Under the pieces are notes generated by a model. That model was not told where the DNA came from. It was given only the letters and a program-made list of their open reading frames with translations, and searched no databases. Positions 33,866 to 42,299 of a DNA stretch of 64,000 nt are shown here, piece after piece. The translations under genes and the position numbers were made by a program. Source of the stretch: Nonomuraea angiospora (GTDB lineage: Bacteria; Actinomycetota; Actinomycetes; Streptosporangiales; Streptosporangiaceae); assembly GCF_014873145.1 (NCBI RefSeq), contig NZ_JADBEK010000001.1:12648001-12712000 (forward strand), read 5' to 3'. Within the stretch, counting starts at the first letter, position 1; every line of letters begins with the position of its first letter.

Positions 33866-34840
33866 TCAGGGGCCGGGTTCGCGCCCGGCCGCCCTGGAGC
33901 GGAACCGCGACGGCGAGACGCCGGCCCACGCCACGAACGCCTGCCGGAAGGACTCGGCGGAGGTGAACCCGCACCGGCGGGCGATGGCCGCGACCGGCTC
34001 GCGCGACCCGGTGAGCAGCTGGGAGGCCGCCTCCAGCCGCGCGTCGCGCACCAGCCGCGACGGGGTCCGGCCCACGTGCTCGACGAACAGCCTGCTCAGA
34101 TGCCGCTCGCTCACCCCGGCGAGCGCGGCCAGCCGGGGGATGCTCAGGTCGTCGTCGAGGTTGCTGATCACGTGGTCGATGACCCGCCGGACCAGGGCCT
34201 GGTCGGAGCGCGGGATCCGGTTGAACAGGCTCACCTGCGCCTGGTTGCCGGGGCGCTTGAGGTAGGCGACCATGCCCATGGCCACGCGGCGGGCGAGCTC
34301 GGCCCCGTGGTCCTCCTCGATGAAGGCCAGCGTGAGGTCGAGGGCGGCGGTGACCCCGCCCGACGTCGCGACCGCGCCGTCCCGGACGAAGATCGGCGCC
34401 GGGTCGACGTTGACCCGCGGGTAGCGCGCGGCGAGCTGCCCCGCGTAGTACCAGTGCGTGGTGGCCCGGCGGTGGTCGAGCAGCCCGGCGGCGGCCAGCA
34501 CGCTCGCGCCGGTGCACACCGACGCGACCCGCCGCGACAGACCGGCGAGCCGCAGGACCTGGCTGACGAACCGGGGGTTGGCGGCGGCGGCCGCGTGTCC
34601 CCGCCCGCCGGAGATGACCAGGGTGTCGATCGGGCCGTCCATCCCGTCGATCCGGTGCTGCGCCGACAGCTCGAGCCCGGAGTCGCAGCGCACGGGCCGG
34701 CCCATCGGGGTCGCGAACGCGACCTCGTACGCCGGGTCGGCCCCCTGCTGGTTGGCATGGTCGAACCCGGTCGTCACGGACGCCACGTCCACGAGCTCGA
34801 TGCCGTCGTAACCGATCATGACGATCAGCCGTGCCACCAT
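33866..34840 (-). CDS. GlxA-family AraC-type transcriptional regulator
   Basis: 324 residues: N-terminal DJ-1/PfpI-like glutamine-amidotransferase fold (residues ~1-190, with ASVCTGASVLAAAGLLDHRRATTHW, nucleophile-elbow Cys in VCTG) and C-terminal AraC double helix-turn-helix (~215-315, SIPRLAALAGVSERHLSRLFVEHVGRTP ... VAAIARRCGFTSAESFRQAFVAWAGVSPSRFR). A -10-like TACGAT lies 6 nt before the ATG, compatible with a leaderless transcript. Convergent with PPK2 (7-bp gap) and divergent from the channel gene. Confidence 0.92.
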   Translation of the reverse strand: MVARLIVMIGYDGIELVDVASVTTGFDHANQQGADPAYEVAFATPMGRPVRCDSGLELSAQHRIDGMDGPIDTLVISGGRGHAAAAANPRFVSQVLRLAGLSRRVASVCTGASVLAAAGLLDHRRATTHWYYAGQLAARYPRVNVDPAPIFVRDGAVATSGGVTAALDLTLAFIEEDHGAELARRVAMGMVAYLKRPGNQAQVSLFNRIPRSDQALVRRVIDHVISNLDDDLSIPRLAALAGVSERHLSRLFVEHVGRTPSRLVRDARLEAASQLLTGSREPVAAIARRCGFTSAESFRQAFVAWAGVSPSRFRSRAAGREPGP

Positions 34841-34955
34841 GGCCACATCGTACGGGTGCGCCGCCCGACACGGCGATCCCCGGCCTCGCCGGCGCGGGCG
34901 CCGCGGCCCACTACGATGATCAATAACTGTGGTCGTCACCTGGGGGCGGTAGAAG

Positions 34956-35756
34956 TTGTCAGGGCCAGAACGCGTTCGTGTCGTCCTGGAGAGCAAGCTC
35001 GTGCAGCGGGCCGTCATCGCCGTGATCGTCATCAACGCGATCACCATCGGATGCGAGACGAGCGCGTACCTGATGGAGCAGGTCGGCGGGCTGCTGCACG
35101 CCGTCGACCGGATCGCGCTGACGATCTTCACGGTGGAGATCGCCGCCCGCCTGTACGCCTACCGCAGGTCGTTCTTCACCGACCCGTGGAACTGGTTCGA
35201 CGCCGCCATCGTGACCATCGCGCTCGTCCCGGCCTCCGGGCCCACGTCGGTGCTGCGGTCGCTGCGCATCCTGCGGGCGCTGCGGCTGGTCTCGGCGGTG
35301 CCGAGCATGCGGCGCGTCGTGGGCGCGCTGCTGACCGCCATGCCCGGGATGGCCTCCATCATCGGCCTGCTGGTGCTGATGATCTACATCGCGGCGGTGA
35401 TCTCCACGAAGCTCTTTGGGGAGCTCGTGCCCGACCGCTTCGCCGACCTGCCGCGCTCGCTGTTCACCCTGTTCCAGATCATGACCGGCGACGACTGGGG
35501 CAACGTCGCGCAGGAGGTGATGGAGCACAAGCCGTGGGCCTGGGTCTTCTTCATCGTCTACATCCTGATGTCCACCTTCGTCGCGCTGAACCTGTTCATC
35601 GCGGTGGTGGTCAACGCCATGCACGAGACGGAGCCGTCCCCGGCGGAGACCCGCGCGCAGGCGGAGCTGGAAGAGGTGAAGCAGGAGCTGGCGGCGGTCA
35701 ACGCCAAGCTCGATCAGCTGCTCACACGCGAGCCCGAGCCCGCGAAGGGCCCCTGA
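34956..35756 (+). CDS. Single-domain voltage-gated cation channel (BacNav type)
   Basis: 266-residue six-helix channel subunit expected to form tetramers. Voltage sensor S4 has Arg at every third position (R101, R104, R107, R110 in VLRSLRILRALRLV). Pore loop FTLFQIMTGDDWGN: the selectivity filter at 177-183 is TGDDWGN where NaChBac has TLESWSM, so two Asp replace Glu-Ser. The C-terminal tail (~230-257) is a predicted coiled coil, as in BacNav tetramers. The TTG at 34956 gives a full S1 helix; Shine-Dalgarno is weak. Calcium permeability is inferred from the filter. Confidence 0.88.
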   Translation: MSGPERVRVVLESKLVQRAVIAVIVINAITIGCETSAYLMEQVGGLLHAVDRIALTIFTVEIAARLYAYRRSFFTDPWNWFDAAIVTIALVPASGPTSVLRSLRILRALRLVSAVPSMRRVVGALLTAMPGMASIIGLLVLMIYIAAVISTKLFGELVPDRFADLPRSLFTLFQIMTGDDWGNVAQEVMEHKPWAWVFFIVYILMSTFVALNLFIAVVVNAMHETEPSPAETRAQAELEEVKQELAAVNAKLDQLLTREPEPAKGP

Positions 35757-35774
35757 CGGGGGCGGCCGCCGCCG

Positions 35775-36047
35775 CTACCCTCGCCGCTTGCCGCCGTAGA
35801 GGCCGACCGTCAGCGAGACGCCGAGGGCCGCCAGGGCGACCTGGATGGCGAGCTCGATCCAGTCGATGCCCCTGGTGTCGGCGACGCCCAGAACGCCGGC
35901 GATCGCGGTGCCGATGAGCGCCGCGACGACGCCGATCACGATCGTGAGCCAGATGGGGATGCGCTGCCGCCCCGGGATGACCAGCCGCCCGAGGGCGCCG
36001 ATCACGATGCCGATGATGAGTCCTGAAATGATGCCGGTGATCGCCAT
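35775..36047 (-). CDS. GlsB/YeaQ/YmgE-family small membrane protein
   Basis: 90-residue transglycosylase-associated family protein with three helices and Gly-rich motifs (MAITGIISGLIIGIVIGALGRLVIPG, GVVAALIGTAIAGVLG). Members are common stress-linked envelope proteins of unclear function. ATG 36047 follows GGGGAG; the longer upstream frame is not conserved. It converges on the channel gene with an 18-bp gap. Confidence 0.87.
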   Translation of the reverse strand: MAITGIISGLIIGIVIGALGRLVIPGRQRIPIWLTIVIGVVAALIGTAIAGVLGVADTRGIDWIELAIQVALAALGVSLTVGLYGGKRRG

Positions 36048-36232
36048 GCTGAACTCCCCGACGCTCGGTGGTCCCTCTGCCCCGCACAACGAACGCGCTC
36101 CAGGGCTGGTTCCTGTTGGCGCTCGCCCACATGAGACACGGTAGCAACGGGCGCTCCCGGGGAACATATGGCCAGGTCAGCCCCGCGTAGACGGCTTGGG
36201 CTGGCTTGCTGAAATCGGGGGGTTCAGCGGCG

Positions 36233-36850
36233 ATGACCACAAAATCAGCGGCAGTGCACGGCGTCTCACTGGCCACGTCCTTGGCGGTGGGGGCGTTCGT
36301 CCTCGCCGCCTGCGGCAGTAGTCCGGCGCGGCGGGACACGACCATGATGTCCGGAGCCGCGCCGGTCGCGACGGCGAGCGCTCAGTCGAAACCCGCTTTC
36401 GACGAGGCCGACGTGATGTTCGCGCAGATGATGATCGCGCACCACCAGGAAGCCATCGAGATGGCTGAGCTGGCCACGGGGCGGGCGACGTACGAGGAGA
36501 CCAAAGAACTGGCGGAGAAGATCAAGTCCGGGGAGCAGCCGCAGATCGAGACCCTGCAGGGCTGGTTGAAGGAGTGGGGCAGGACCACGCCGATCAGCGA
36601 GGCGGGGAACGACCGGCCGACCGGCATAGCCGACGCGAACGTCAAGACGCTGCTGGACTCCCGGGGCCCGGCCTTCGACAAGGGGTTCCTCACGATGATG
36701 ATCGATCATCACGAGGAGGCGATCGCGATGGCGCGGGTCGAGCGGAAGCAGGGGCAGAACTCGAAGGCCAAGAAGCTGGCCGACCGGATCATGAAGGAAC
36801 AGCAGGCCCAGGTGGCGCAGATGAAGAAGCTCCTCGCCCGGATTCCATGA
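36233..36850 (+). CDS. DUF305 lipoprotein (paired His-His motifs)
   Basis: 205-residue lipoprotein: signal with lipobox LAAC (residue ~27), then a DUF305 four-helix domain. The family's repeated metal-like motifs are present twice: MIAHHQEAIEMAELA and MIDHHEEAIAMARVE. DUF305 proteins are often found with copper-handling genes, and His/Met-rich content here (MFAQMM, LTMMIDHH) fits copper binding, but function is unproven. Single gene followed by a hairpin terminator. Confidence 0.88.
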   Translation: MTTKSAAVHGVSLATSLAVGAFVLAACGSSPARRDTTMMSGAAPVATASAQSKPAFDEADVMFAQMMIAHHQEAIEMAELATGRATYEETKELAEKIKSGEQPQIETLQGWLKEWGRTTPISEAGNDRPTGIADANVKTLLDSRGPAFDKGFLTMMIDHHEEAIAMARVERKQGQNSKAKKLADRIMKEQQAQVAQMKKLLARIP

Positions 36851-36920
36851 CGCGAGGGTCCCGGCCGGGCGGGAGGTCACGGGGGTGACCGGCCTCGCGT
36901 CCGGGCGGGGACGCCGTTCG

Positions 36921-36957
36921 GGGCGCGCGACGGGGGAGTCTCCCGTCGGTCGCGCCC
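36921..36957 (+). terminator. Hairpin terminator after the DUF305 gene
   Basis: Long imperfect stem: 5' arm GGGCGCGCGACGGGGGA pairs with 3' arm TCTCCCGTCGGTCGCGCCC (36939-36957). No T-run follows, as is common in actinomycetes. The remaining bases of the 36851-37089 gap show no gene. Confidence 0.65.
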
Positions 36958-37089
36958 TGACTGTTGTGAGATCGCAGACCTCAGCAGCGCGGTCACGGCG
37001 GGATGTCCGGATATGGCCGGACCTGAGGCTGCGGTGCGGAAGATCCTTTGGTGTCCGTAGACGCACCACGCCTTCTTGAGGAGATCCGC

Positions 37090-37899
37090 ATGACGCCGAC
37101 CACGCTCACGCAGGCCGCCCGGTTCAGAGACCTGCACCAGGGCACCGTCCTCGTGCTGCCCAACGCCTGGGACGCCGCCTCCGCCGCCCTGATCGAGGCC
37201 GCGGGCGCGCGGGCGATCGCGACGACGAGCGCCGGCGTGTCCTGGGCCAACGGGGCGCCGGACGCGGAAGGGCTCGGCAGGCAGCGCATGGTGGCCGCCG
37301 TCTCCGCCATCGTGGCGGCCGTGACGGTGCCGGTCACCGCCGACATCGAGGGCGGGTACGGCGACGTCGCGGGCACCGTGCGCGCGGTGATCGAGGCGGG
37401 CGCGGTCGGCGTCAACCTCGAGGATTCCCCCGGTCTCGACGGCGCGCCGCTGCTGTCACCCGCGGACCAGGCCCGGCGCATCGCCGCGGCGCGGGCGGCG
37501 GCCGACGCCGCGGGGGTCGAGCTGTTCGTCAACGCCCGCACCGACGTCTACCTGGCCGGCGTGCCGGGGGACCGGATCGCCGAGGTCGAGGAGCGGGCGC
37601 GGGTCTACGCCGAGGCCGGGGCCGACGGGCTGTTCGTGCCGGGCCTGCTGGACCTGGACGCCATCGCCCGCCTGGCCGCCGGGCCGCTGCCGCTGAACGT
37701 GATGGCCGGGCCCGGCGCCCCGCCGGTGGAGCGGCTGGCGGCGGCCGGGGTCGCGCGGGTCAGCGTCGGCTCGGCGATCGCCCAGGCCGCCTACGCGTGC
37801 GCCGCGCGGGCGGCGGCCGAACTGCTCGGGGGCGGCACGTACGCGACGCTCGCCGACGGCCTCGACTACGGCGGCCTCAACGCCCTTCTCCGCCGATGA
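37090..37899 (+). CDS. Isocitrate lyase/PEP mutase superfamily enzyme
   Basis: 269-residue TIM-barrel enzyme of the PEP mutase/isocitrate lyase superfamily. Metal-binding and active-site segments: NAWDAASAALIEAAGARAIATTSAGVSW, TADIEGGYGD, GVNLED, VNARTDVYL. Members form or break C-C or P-C bonds next to an enolate (oxaloacetate, methylisocitrate, phosphonopyruvate). No partner genes of phosphonate or methylcitrate pathways are nearby, so the reaction is open. ATG 37090 follows GAGGAGAT; 37048 is an unlikely alternative start. Confidence 0.88.
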   Translation: MTPTTLTQAARFRDLHQGTVLVLPNAWDAASAALIEAAGARAIATTSAGVSWANGAPDAEGLGRQRMVAAVSAIVAAVTVPVTADIEGGYGDVAGTVRAVIEAGAVGVNLEDSPGLDGAPLLSPADQARRIAAARAAADAAGVELFVNARTDVYLAGVPGDRIAEVEERARVYAEAGADGLFVPGLLDLDAIARLAAGPLPLNVMAGPGAPPVERLAAAGVARVSVGSAIAQAAYACAARAAAELLGGGTYATLADGLDYGGLNALLRR

Positions 37900-37938
37900 C
37901 GACGACCTCCCCGGCCCGCCGGCGTCGCGGCCTGAGCG

Positions 37939-39603
37939 TCACTTCTCGCAGGTGAGGCGGGGTTCGGGGTCGTAGACGGTGTGGAAGCGCTGCTTGCGCA
38001 CGACCTTGCCGTCCTTCTTGAAGATGCGCCACACGTCGATGGCGAAGCCCTCCGAGCCGCCCATCGGGATGCAGTCCTCCCCCTTCTCGGTGATGGTCTC
38101 GACGGGCTTGACGTTGTAGCGGTCCGAGCTCTGCGACTCGATCTCGTAGCGCTTGGTGCTCCAGAACTGCACGGTGACCGAGGTGCTCGTGTACGAGGTC
38201 TTGATCAGGACGCCGTAGCGGGAGTCGTTGCGCCAGCGGAAGTCCGGCTGGGGATAGGAGACCGTGGACTCGCGCCCCGCCGGGTAGCGGGTGATGTAGT
38301 ACTGGTGGGCCCGGTGCTGGACGTCCTGGAAGCCGCCGAAGAAGACGGCGTTGAACATGGTGGTGGCGAACTGGGAGACCCCGCCGCCGACGTCGTTGAC
38401 GAACCGGTTGTTGAGGATCATCGGCGCTTCGACGAAGCCGCGGGCCTTGTCGCGCTTGCCGACCACGTCGTTGAGGGAGAACGTCTCCCCGGGCTGCACC
38501 ACGTAGCCGTCCACGATGTCGGCGATGGTGTGGATGTTGGTCACGCGGGGCGCGCAGCACGGATACTGCGTGGTGAACGAGCTGACCTGCTCCTTGACGC
38601 CGAGCTCGGCCGCCTCGGCGGTGGTCACCCGGGGCTGCCGCGCCGTGGCGGGCAGGTCGACGCGGCGGCTGCCCGCCGCCACGGCCCCGGCGATGGCCGG
38701 GCCGAGCGCCTTGATGTCGGCGCCGTGGCCGGTCTTGGAGGGGACGACCTTCGGCTTGCCCTTGACGATCGTGAAGGAGGCGTCCTTGGGCGGCGTGATC
38801 AGCAGCGACTTGGCCATGTCCGCGGCGATCTTCCCGGCGTCGTACGACGGGCGCAGGCCGCCCTTGCCGTCGGCGACGAAGCGGAGACCGGCGGCCAGCT
38901 GCTCCCTGGACACGGTGGCCTGCTTGCCGCCGCTGGCCAGCGTGAGCGGGGAGGCCACCGCGGTGCGCGCCGTGGAGGTGGCGACCTCCTTGACCTGGGC
39001 GGCGGTGAGGGCGGGAGGCGCCACCTGGAGCTTCAGCTCGACGGAGTCGCGCCCGGCCGCGAAGGCCGCCCGCACCGCCTGGGCCGCCGCGTCGCGGTCC
39101 AGCGCGCGTCCGGGCTTGGGCAGGACCGCGCGCGGCTCCAGCCCCTGGTAGCGGACGCCGCCCTGCACCGGCTTGGTGTCCACGCTCTTGGCCAGGCCGG
39201 CGAGCCCGGTGGCCAGGCGCTGCTCGTCCACGATGACCCGGGGCGGGAGCTGCCGGCTGCCGAAGAGGGAGCGGACGATGCCGGCGGGGGTGGCGGCCCC
39301 GGCCATCGCGGCCTCGACGGTGGCCCGGGCGTCGAAGTCGAGCCCCAGCTCGGCGGGGGAGAGCTGGACCCGCTTGCCGCCCGCGACCAGCATCATCGGC
39401 CGCCGTACGCGCTGGGCCAGCTGCCGGTCGAGGTGGGAGCGGGCGCTCTCGGGCGCCAGCCCGCCGATGTCCACGCCGTCCACGCGCGTGCCCGGGGGGA
39501 CCTTGCCGGAGAGCGCGATGGCGGGCACGGCGTAGCCGAGCACCGCGACCAGGACGACGGCGGCGGTGACGATGAGCACGCGCCGCGAGCGAGGGGCGCT
39601 CAC
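37939..39603 (-). CDS. VanW-family cell-envelope protein
   Basis: 554 residues: N-terminal signal anchor (VLIVTAAVVLVAVLGYAVPAIAL), two repeats of a putative peptidoglycan-binding domain (PG_binding_4, ~35-330), then the VanW domain (~350-500; FSLNDVVGKRDKARGFVEAPMILNN and GGGVSQFATTMFNAVFFGG). Two Cys (QYPCCAPR) precede the VanW core. VanW occurs in vancomycin-resistance loci without a proven activity; here no van resistance genes are adjacent, so housekeeping wall function is likely. Located at the far side of a TACTA-N7-TAGTA palindrome. Confidence 0.9.
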   Translation of the reverse strand: MSAPRSRRVLIVTAAVVLVAVLGYAVPAIALSGKVPPGTRVDGVDIGGLAPESARSHLDRQLAQRVRRPMMLVAGGKRVQLSPAELGLDFDARATVEAAMAGAATPAGIVRSLFGSRQLPPRVIVDEQRLATGLAGLAKSVDTKPVQGGVRYQGLEPRAVLPKPGRALDRDAAAQAVRAAFAAGRDSVELKLQVAPPALTAAQVKEVATSTARTAVASPLTLASGGKQATVSREQLAAGLRFVADGKGGLRPSYDAGKIAADMAKSLLITPPKDASFTIVKGKPKVVPSKTGHGADIKALGPAIAGAVAAGSRRVDLPATARQPRVTTAEAAELGVKEQVSSFTTQYPCCAPRVTNIHTIADIVDGYVVQPGETFSLNDVVGKRDKARGFVEAPMILNNRFVNDVGGGVSQFATTMFNAVFFGGFQDVQHRAHQYYITRYPAGRESTVSYPQPDFRWRNDSRYGVLIKTSYTSTSVTVQFWSTKRYEIESQSSDRYNVKPVETITEKGEDCIPMGGSEGFAIDVWRIFKKDGKVVRKQRFHTVYDPEPRLTCEK

Positions 39604-39773
39604 GACGGCGCCCGGGTGTGCATGAGGCCCGGGTGCGGGCCGCCGGCCGGGAGGGTCCCGGAGCCGGTAACTGTGATGTCCATTTGGTCTTGGATACGGC
39701 TGGCGACCCGTTCAGAGTTCTCCGCCGACCTGACCTGCGATGATGCCCGGGGGTCGCGCATAGTGACGGAGTG

Positions 39774-39790
39774 TACTAGCAGATGTAGTA
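39774..39790. promoter_or_regulatory. TACTA-N7-TAGTA palindrome upstream of the VanW gene
   Basis: TACTAGCAGATGTAGTA, a 17-bp inverted repeat with 5-bp arms, GntR-like in shape. It lies 170 bp before the VanW start and 6 bp past the end of the PNPOx-like gene. The rest of 39604-39796 shows no gene. Confidence 0.4.
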
Positions 39791-39796
39791 GGAACG

Positions 39797-40792
39797 TCAC
39801 CGCCGGACGACGGGGACCGGCTGGTCACGGCGGGCGGCCTCCGCCCTGACCCGCCTGCGCAGCTCCTTCGCGTGCCGCAGGAACGACCACGTACGGCCCA
39901 CCGGACCGCCGGCCAGGCTCCAGTCGTTCAGCGCCCGCTCCACCTCGACCTCCAACAGGTCGCCCGAGCCCGTCGTCGATCCCAGCAGCACGACGTTCTG
40001 CTGCCCTCCGGTCCCCGAGGACCGGTGGAACGTCAGGCACACCGGCCCCGGCGCACCCGTCACCCCGGCGGGCAGCAGCACGTCGAACCCGCGCCCGGTC
40101 CGGACGACCGAGCGGGCACGCACCGTCACCGGCAGGCCGCCGGCCACCATCGACACGACGGGGGCGCCCAGCCCCATCGCCCGCGCGGCGTAGGGCCGCC
40201 AGTCCACCGGCGGCGCCGACCGGCTCGGCAGCCGGGGCCCCGACGGCGCCAGGTCGGACCGGGCGAACGTCGTCCCGCTTGGGCAGGTCCAGGCGCGGGG
40301 CGCGGCGGACAGGTCGCCCTCCGGCCACCAGGTGACGCGCTCGGGGGTCACCTCCACGTAGACGCGGGCGAAATACCAGGTCAGCCCCCTGAGCAGGAAC
40401 AGCGGCGCGCCGGCGAGCCCGCTCCCGGCCTTGGCCAGGGCCTCGCGGACGTACCGGTCGGTGTTGGCCTGCAGGTCGGCGTCGCGTACGGCGGCCCGCC
40501 CCTGGACGAGCACCACGGGCGGCCGGTTGAGGCCGCTCCCCGCCGGGTCGGAGTACAGCAGCGCCACCCGCGGGTCGCGGCGGGCGCGTTCGGCCTTGTC
40601 GGGGTAGGACAGGCCGGTCGTGACGTCGAGCGTCCCGCCCTCGCCGACGTACGGCGTGACCGGCCAGGTCACCGGGCGGCCGGCCCGGGTCAGCGAGGTG
40701 TACTCGCACACGGACGCGCGCTCGAACACCTGCCGCACCTCCGCCGGCAGGACGCCGCCCTCGGCGGCTGTGGTCGTGAAGCCTCTGATCAT
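39797..40792 (-). CDS. Pyridoxamine 5'-phosphate oxidase-like flavin-binding protein
   Basis: 331-residue protein whose N-terminal ~150 residues resemble the PNPOx/FMN-binding split barrel (VCEYTSLTRAGRPVTWPVTPYVGEGGTLDVTTGLSYPDKAERARRDPRVALLYSD). The C-terminal half (~200-320) looks like a degenerate second copy (GGLPVTVRARSVVRTGRGFDVLLP). Cofactor (FMN or F420) and substrate are not evident. The gene is preceded by the 8-bp inverted repeat CTGTCTCC/GGAGACAG in its leader. Confidence 0.75.
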   Translation of the reverse strand: MIRGFTTTAAEGGVLPAEVRQVFERASVCEYTSLTRAGRPVTWPVTPYVGEGGTLDVTTGLSYPDKAERARRDPRVALLYSDPAGSGLNRPPVVLVQGRAAVRDADLQANTDRYVREALAKAGSGLAGAPLFLLRGLTWYFARVYVEVTPERVTWWPEGDLSAAPRAWTCPSGTTFARSDLAPSGPRLPSRSAPPVDWRPYAARAMGLGAPVVSMVAGGLPVTVRARSVVRTGRGFDVLLPAGVTGAPGPVCLTFHRSSGTGGQQNVVLLGSTTGSGDLLEVEVERALNDWSLAGGPVGRTWSFLRHAKELRRRVRAEAARRDQPVPVVRR

Positions 40793-40795
40793 CGC

Positions 40796-40823
40796 CTGTC
40801 TCCCTTCCGTCCTCCGGAGACAG
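40796..40823. promoter_or_regulatory. Inverted repeat in the leader of the PNPOx-like gene
   Basis: CTGTCTCC (40796-40803) and GGAGACAG (40816-40823), perfect 8-bp arms with a 12-nt centre, starting 3 bp upstream of the ATG at 40792. It overlaps the ribosome-binding region, so it could be an operator or an mRNA hairpin that controls translation. Confidence 0.45.
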
Positions 40824-40914
40824 TGTGCGGAAGGCTCCTGCTGAACCTCTTGGCGCGCACTTGCGGACGTCTTGGACCCCGGCCCGACGCCGTCGAGCCG
40901 GGGAGCGGGTCAGG

Positions 40915-42030
40915 CTAGGGGGTCCATCTGATGCCGGGGTTGACGCCGCCGGTCCAGTTGAAGGTGGCCATGTTGTCCCACTGGTCGCCGGTGCCGTTGA
41001 TGTTGGCCGGGTCCCAGCCGTTGCCCTGGATGGCGTACCAGGTCGGCTCCCAGTAGAAGACGCCGATCGCCCCCGCGCCGCGCGCGGTGTTCTGGACGGC
41101 GGTGAAGTTGCTCGCCTGTCCCGCCCAGGTGGCCGGGTAGCCGGAGCACGGCGCCGAGCCGTTGATCGCGTTCGGCTCGCTGTCGGCGTTGTTCGCGGTG
41201 AACGGGTAGGCGGTCTCCGCCACGATGACGGGCTTGCCGTAACGGGTCCGCGTGTCGCTGATCACGCTGGACAGGGTGGACAGCGAGCCGTGCCACATGC
41301 AGTAGTACGACAGGGCGGTGATGTCCCACGGCACGCCCTTGGCGCGGATGCCGTCGTAGAACCAGCGGGCGTTCGCGAGGCTGTCGGCGTCCGCGGTGTG
41401 GATGATCACCTGGGTGCCGCTGTTGCACGCCTTGGTCGCGTTGTAACCGGCTTTCAGCAGCAGGCTGAGGTTGGTGAAGTCGTTGTTGACGACCTTGCCG
41501 TCGTTCCAGAGCATGCCGACGTTGATCTCGTTGCCGATCTGCACGCTGTCCGGGGTGGTGCCCTGCGCCTTGAGGCTGGTGCAGATGTCGTACGTGTAGT
41601 TGTAGACGTCCGTCTGGAGCTGGGCGATGCCGTGACTGGCCCAGGCCGCCGGCTTGAACTGCTTGCCCGGGTCGGCCCACGTGTCCGAGTAGTGGAAGTC
41701 GATCATCAGACCGAGGCCCTTGGCCTTGACCGTCCTGGCGTAGGCCAGCACCTTCGCCTTGTTGTTGTAGCCGCTCGCCGGGTTGTTCCAGATGCGCAGC
41801 CGGGCGTAGTTGACTCCGGCGCCGATGAGGATGTCCAGCGGGTCGGCGGCCGTCCCGGAGGCGTTGTAGTACTTGGCCCCCAGGTCCAGGCTCCGCTGGA
41901 GCGAGGAGACGTCGGCGCCGCGCATGCTCAGCGTGGCGGCCTGGGCGGGCGTCGCCGGCGCGAGGGCGATCAGCGCCGCGAGTGTCAGCAGGAGGGTGAC
42001 CCGGATCTTTCGTAAGTGGTACGTGGTCAT
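40915..42030 (-). CDS. Secreted GH53 arabinogalactan endo-beta-1,4-galactanase
   Basis: 371-residue GH53 enzyme that cuts beta-1,4-galactan of pectin, releasing oligosaccharides suitable for a GH42 enzyme. Signal peptide ~1-31 (cleavage near AQA-AT). Catalytic Glu168 in QIGNEIN and Glu272 in VAETAYP; RGADVSSL and DFHYSDTWADPGKQ are family signatures. No carbohydrate-binding module. ATG 42030 is chosen because it starts the signal peptide. Two LacI-type operator sequences lie upstream. Confidence 0.93.
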   Translation of the reverse strand: MTTYHLRKIRVTLLLTLAALIALAPATPAQAATLSMRGADVSSLQRSLDLGAKYYNASGTAADPLDILIGAGVNYARLRIWNNPASGYNNKAKVLAYARTVKAKGLGLMIDFHYSDTWADPGKQFKPAAWASHGIAQLQTDVYNYTYDICTSLKAQGTTPDSVQIGNEINVGMLWNDGKVVNNDFTNLSLLLKAGYNATKACNSGTQVIIHTADADSLANARWFYDGIRAKGVPWDITALSYYCMWHGSLSTLSSVISDTRTRYGKPVIVAETAYPFTANNADSEPNAINGSAPCSGYPATWAGQASNFTAVQNTARGAGAIGVFYWEPTWYAIQGNGWDPANINGTGDQWDNMATFNWTGGVNPGIRWTP

Positions 42031-42065
42031 GGTCGGTCCCGTTGATAGAGCCGAAATCCGGACTG

Positions 42066-42079
42066 TGTGCACGTTCACG
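42066..42079. promoter_or_regulatory. LacI-type operator, imperfect copy, before GH53
   Basis: TGTGCACGTTCACG differs from TGTGAACGTTCACA at two positions. It is 36 bp upstream of the galactanase ATG and centred 80 bp from the perfect copy. Confidence 0.55.
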
Positions 42080-42144
42080 GACGCATGTGGCGACGAGCTA
42101 CCCGAAAAATGCGCCTTTGGAGGGCGAAATCGGCCTTATGCATA

Positions 42145-42160
42145 CTGTGAACGTTCACAG
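42145..42160. promoter_or_regulatory. LacI-type operator, perfect palindrome
   Basis: CTGTGAACGTTCACAG, a perfect 16-bp palindrome between the divergent galactanase and Rieske oxygenase genes. It differs from the TGTTTACGTAAACA operators of the 8.6-kb locus, so a different LacI-family protein is expected. The rest of the 269-bp gap shows no gene. Confidence 0.75.
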
Positions 42161-42299
42161 ACTGCTTGAGCATGAGGATAAAGAAGAATCCGGCACTCGG
42201 GAAGAGCGAGTTTTCCGGCATCCGGGAATCGTTGTTCCGCGGTCAGGGCGGCCGAGCCACCATCGTTCCCACCGGCCGCCGCACCACGAAGGAGTCGCC

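Noticed and set aside
37939..39603. Glycopeptide resistance locus because of VanW
   Set aside because: No vanH, vanA-type ligase, vanX, vanR or vanS genes nearby; VanW proteins are widespread outside resistance clusters. The vanillate VanA/VanB names at 42-45 kb are unrelated.
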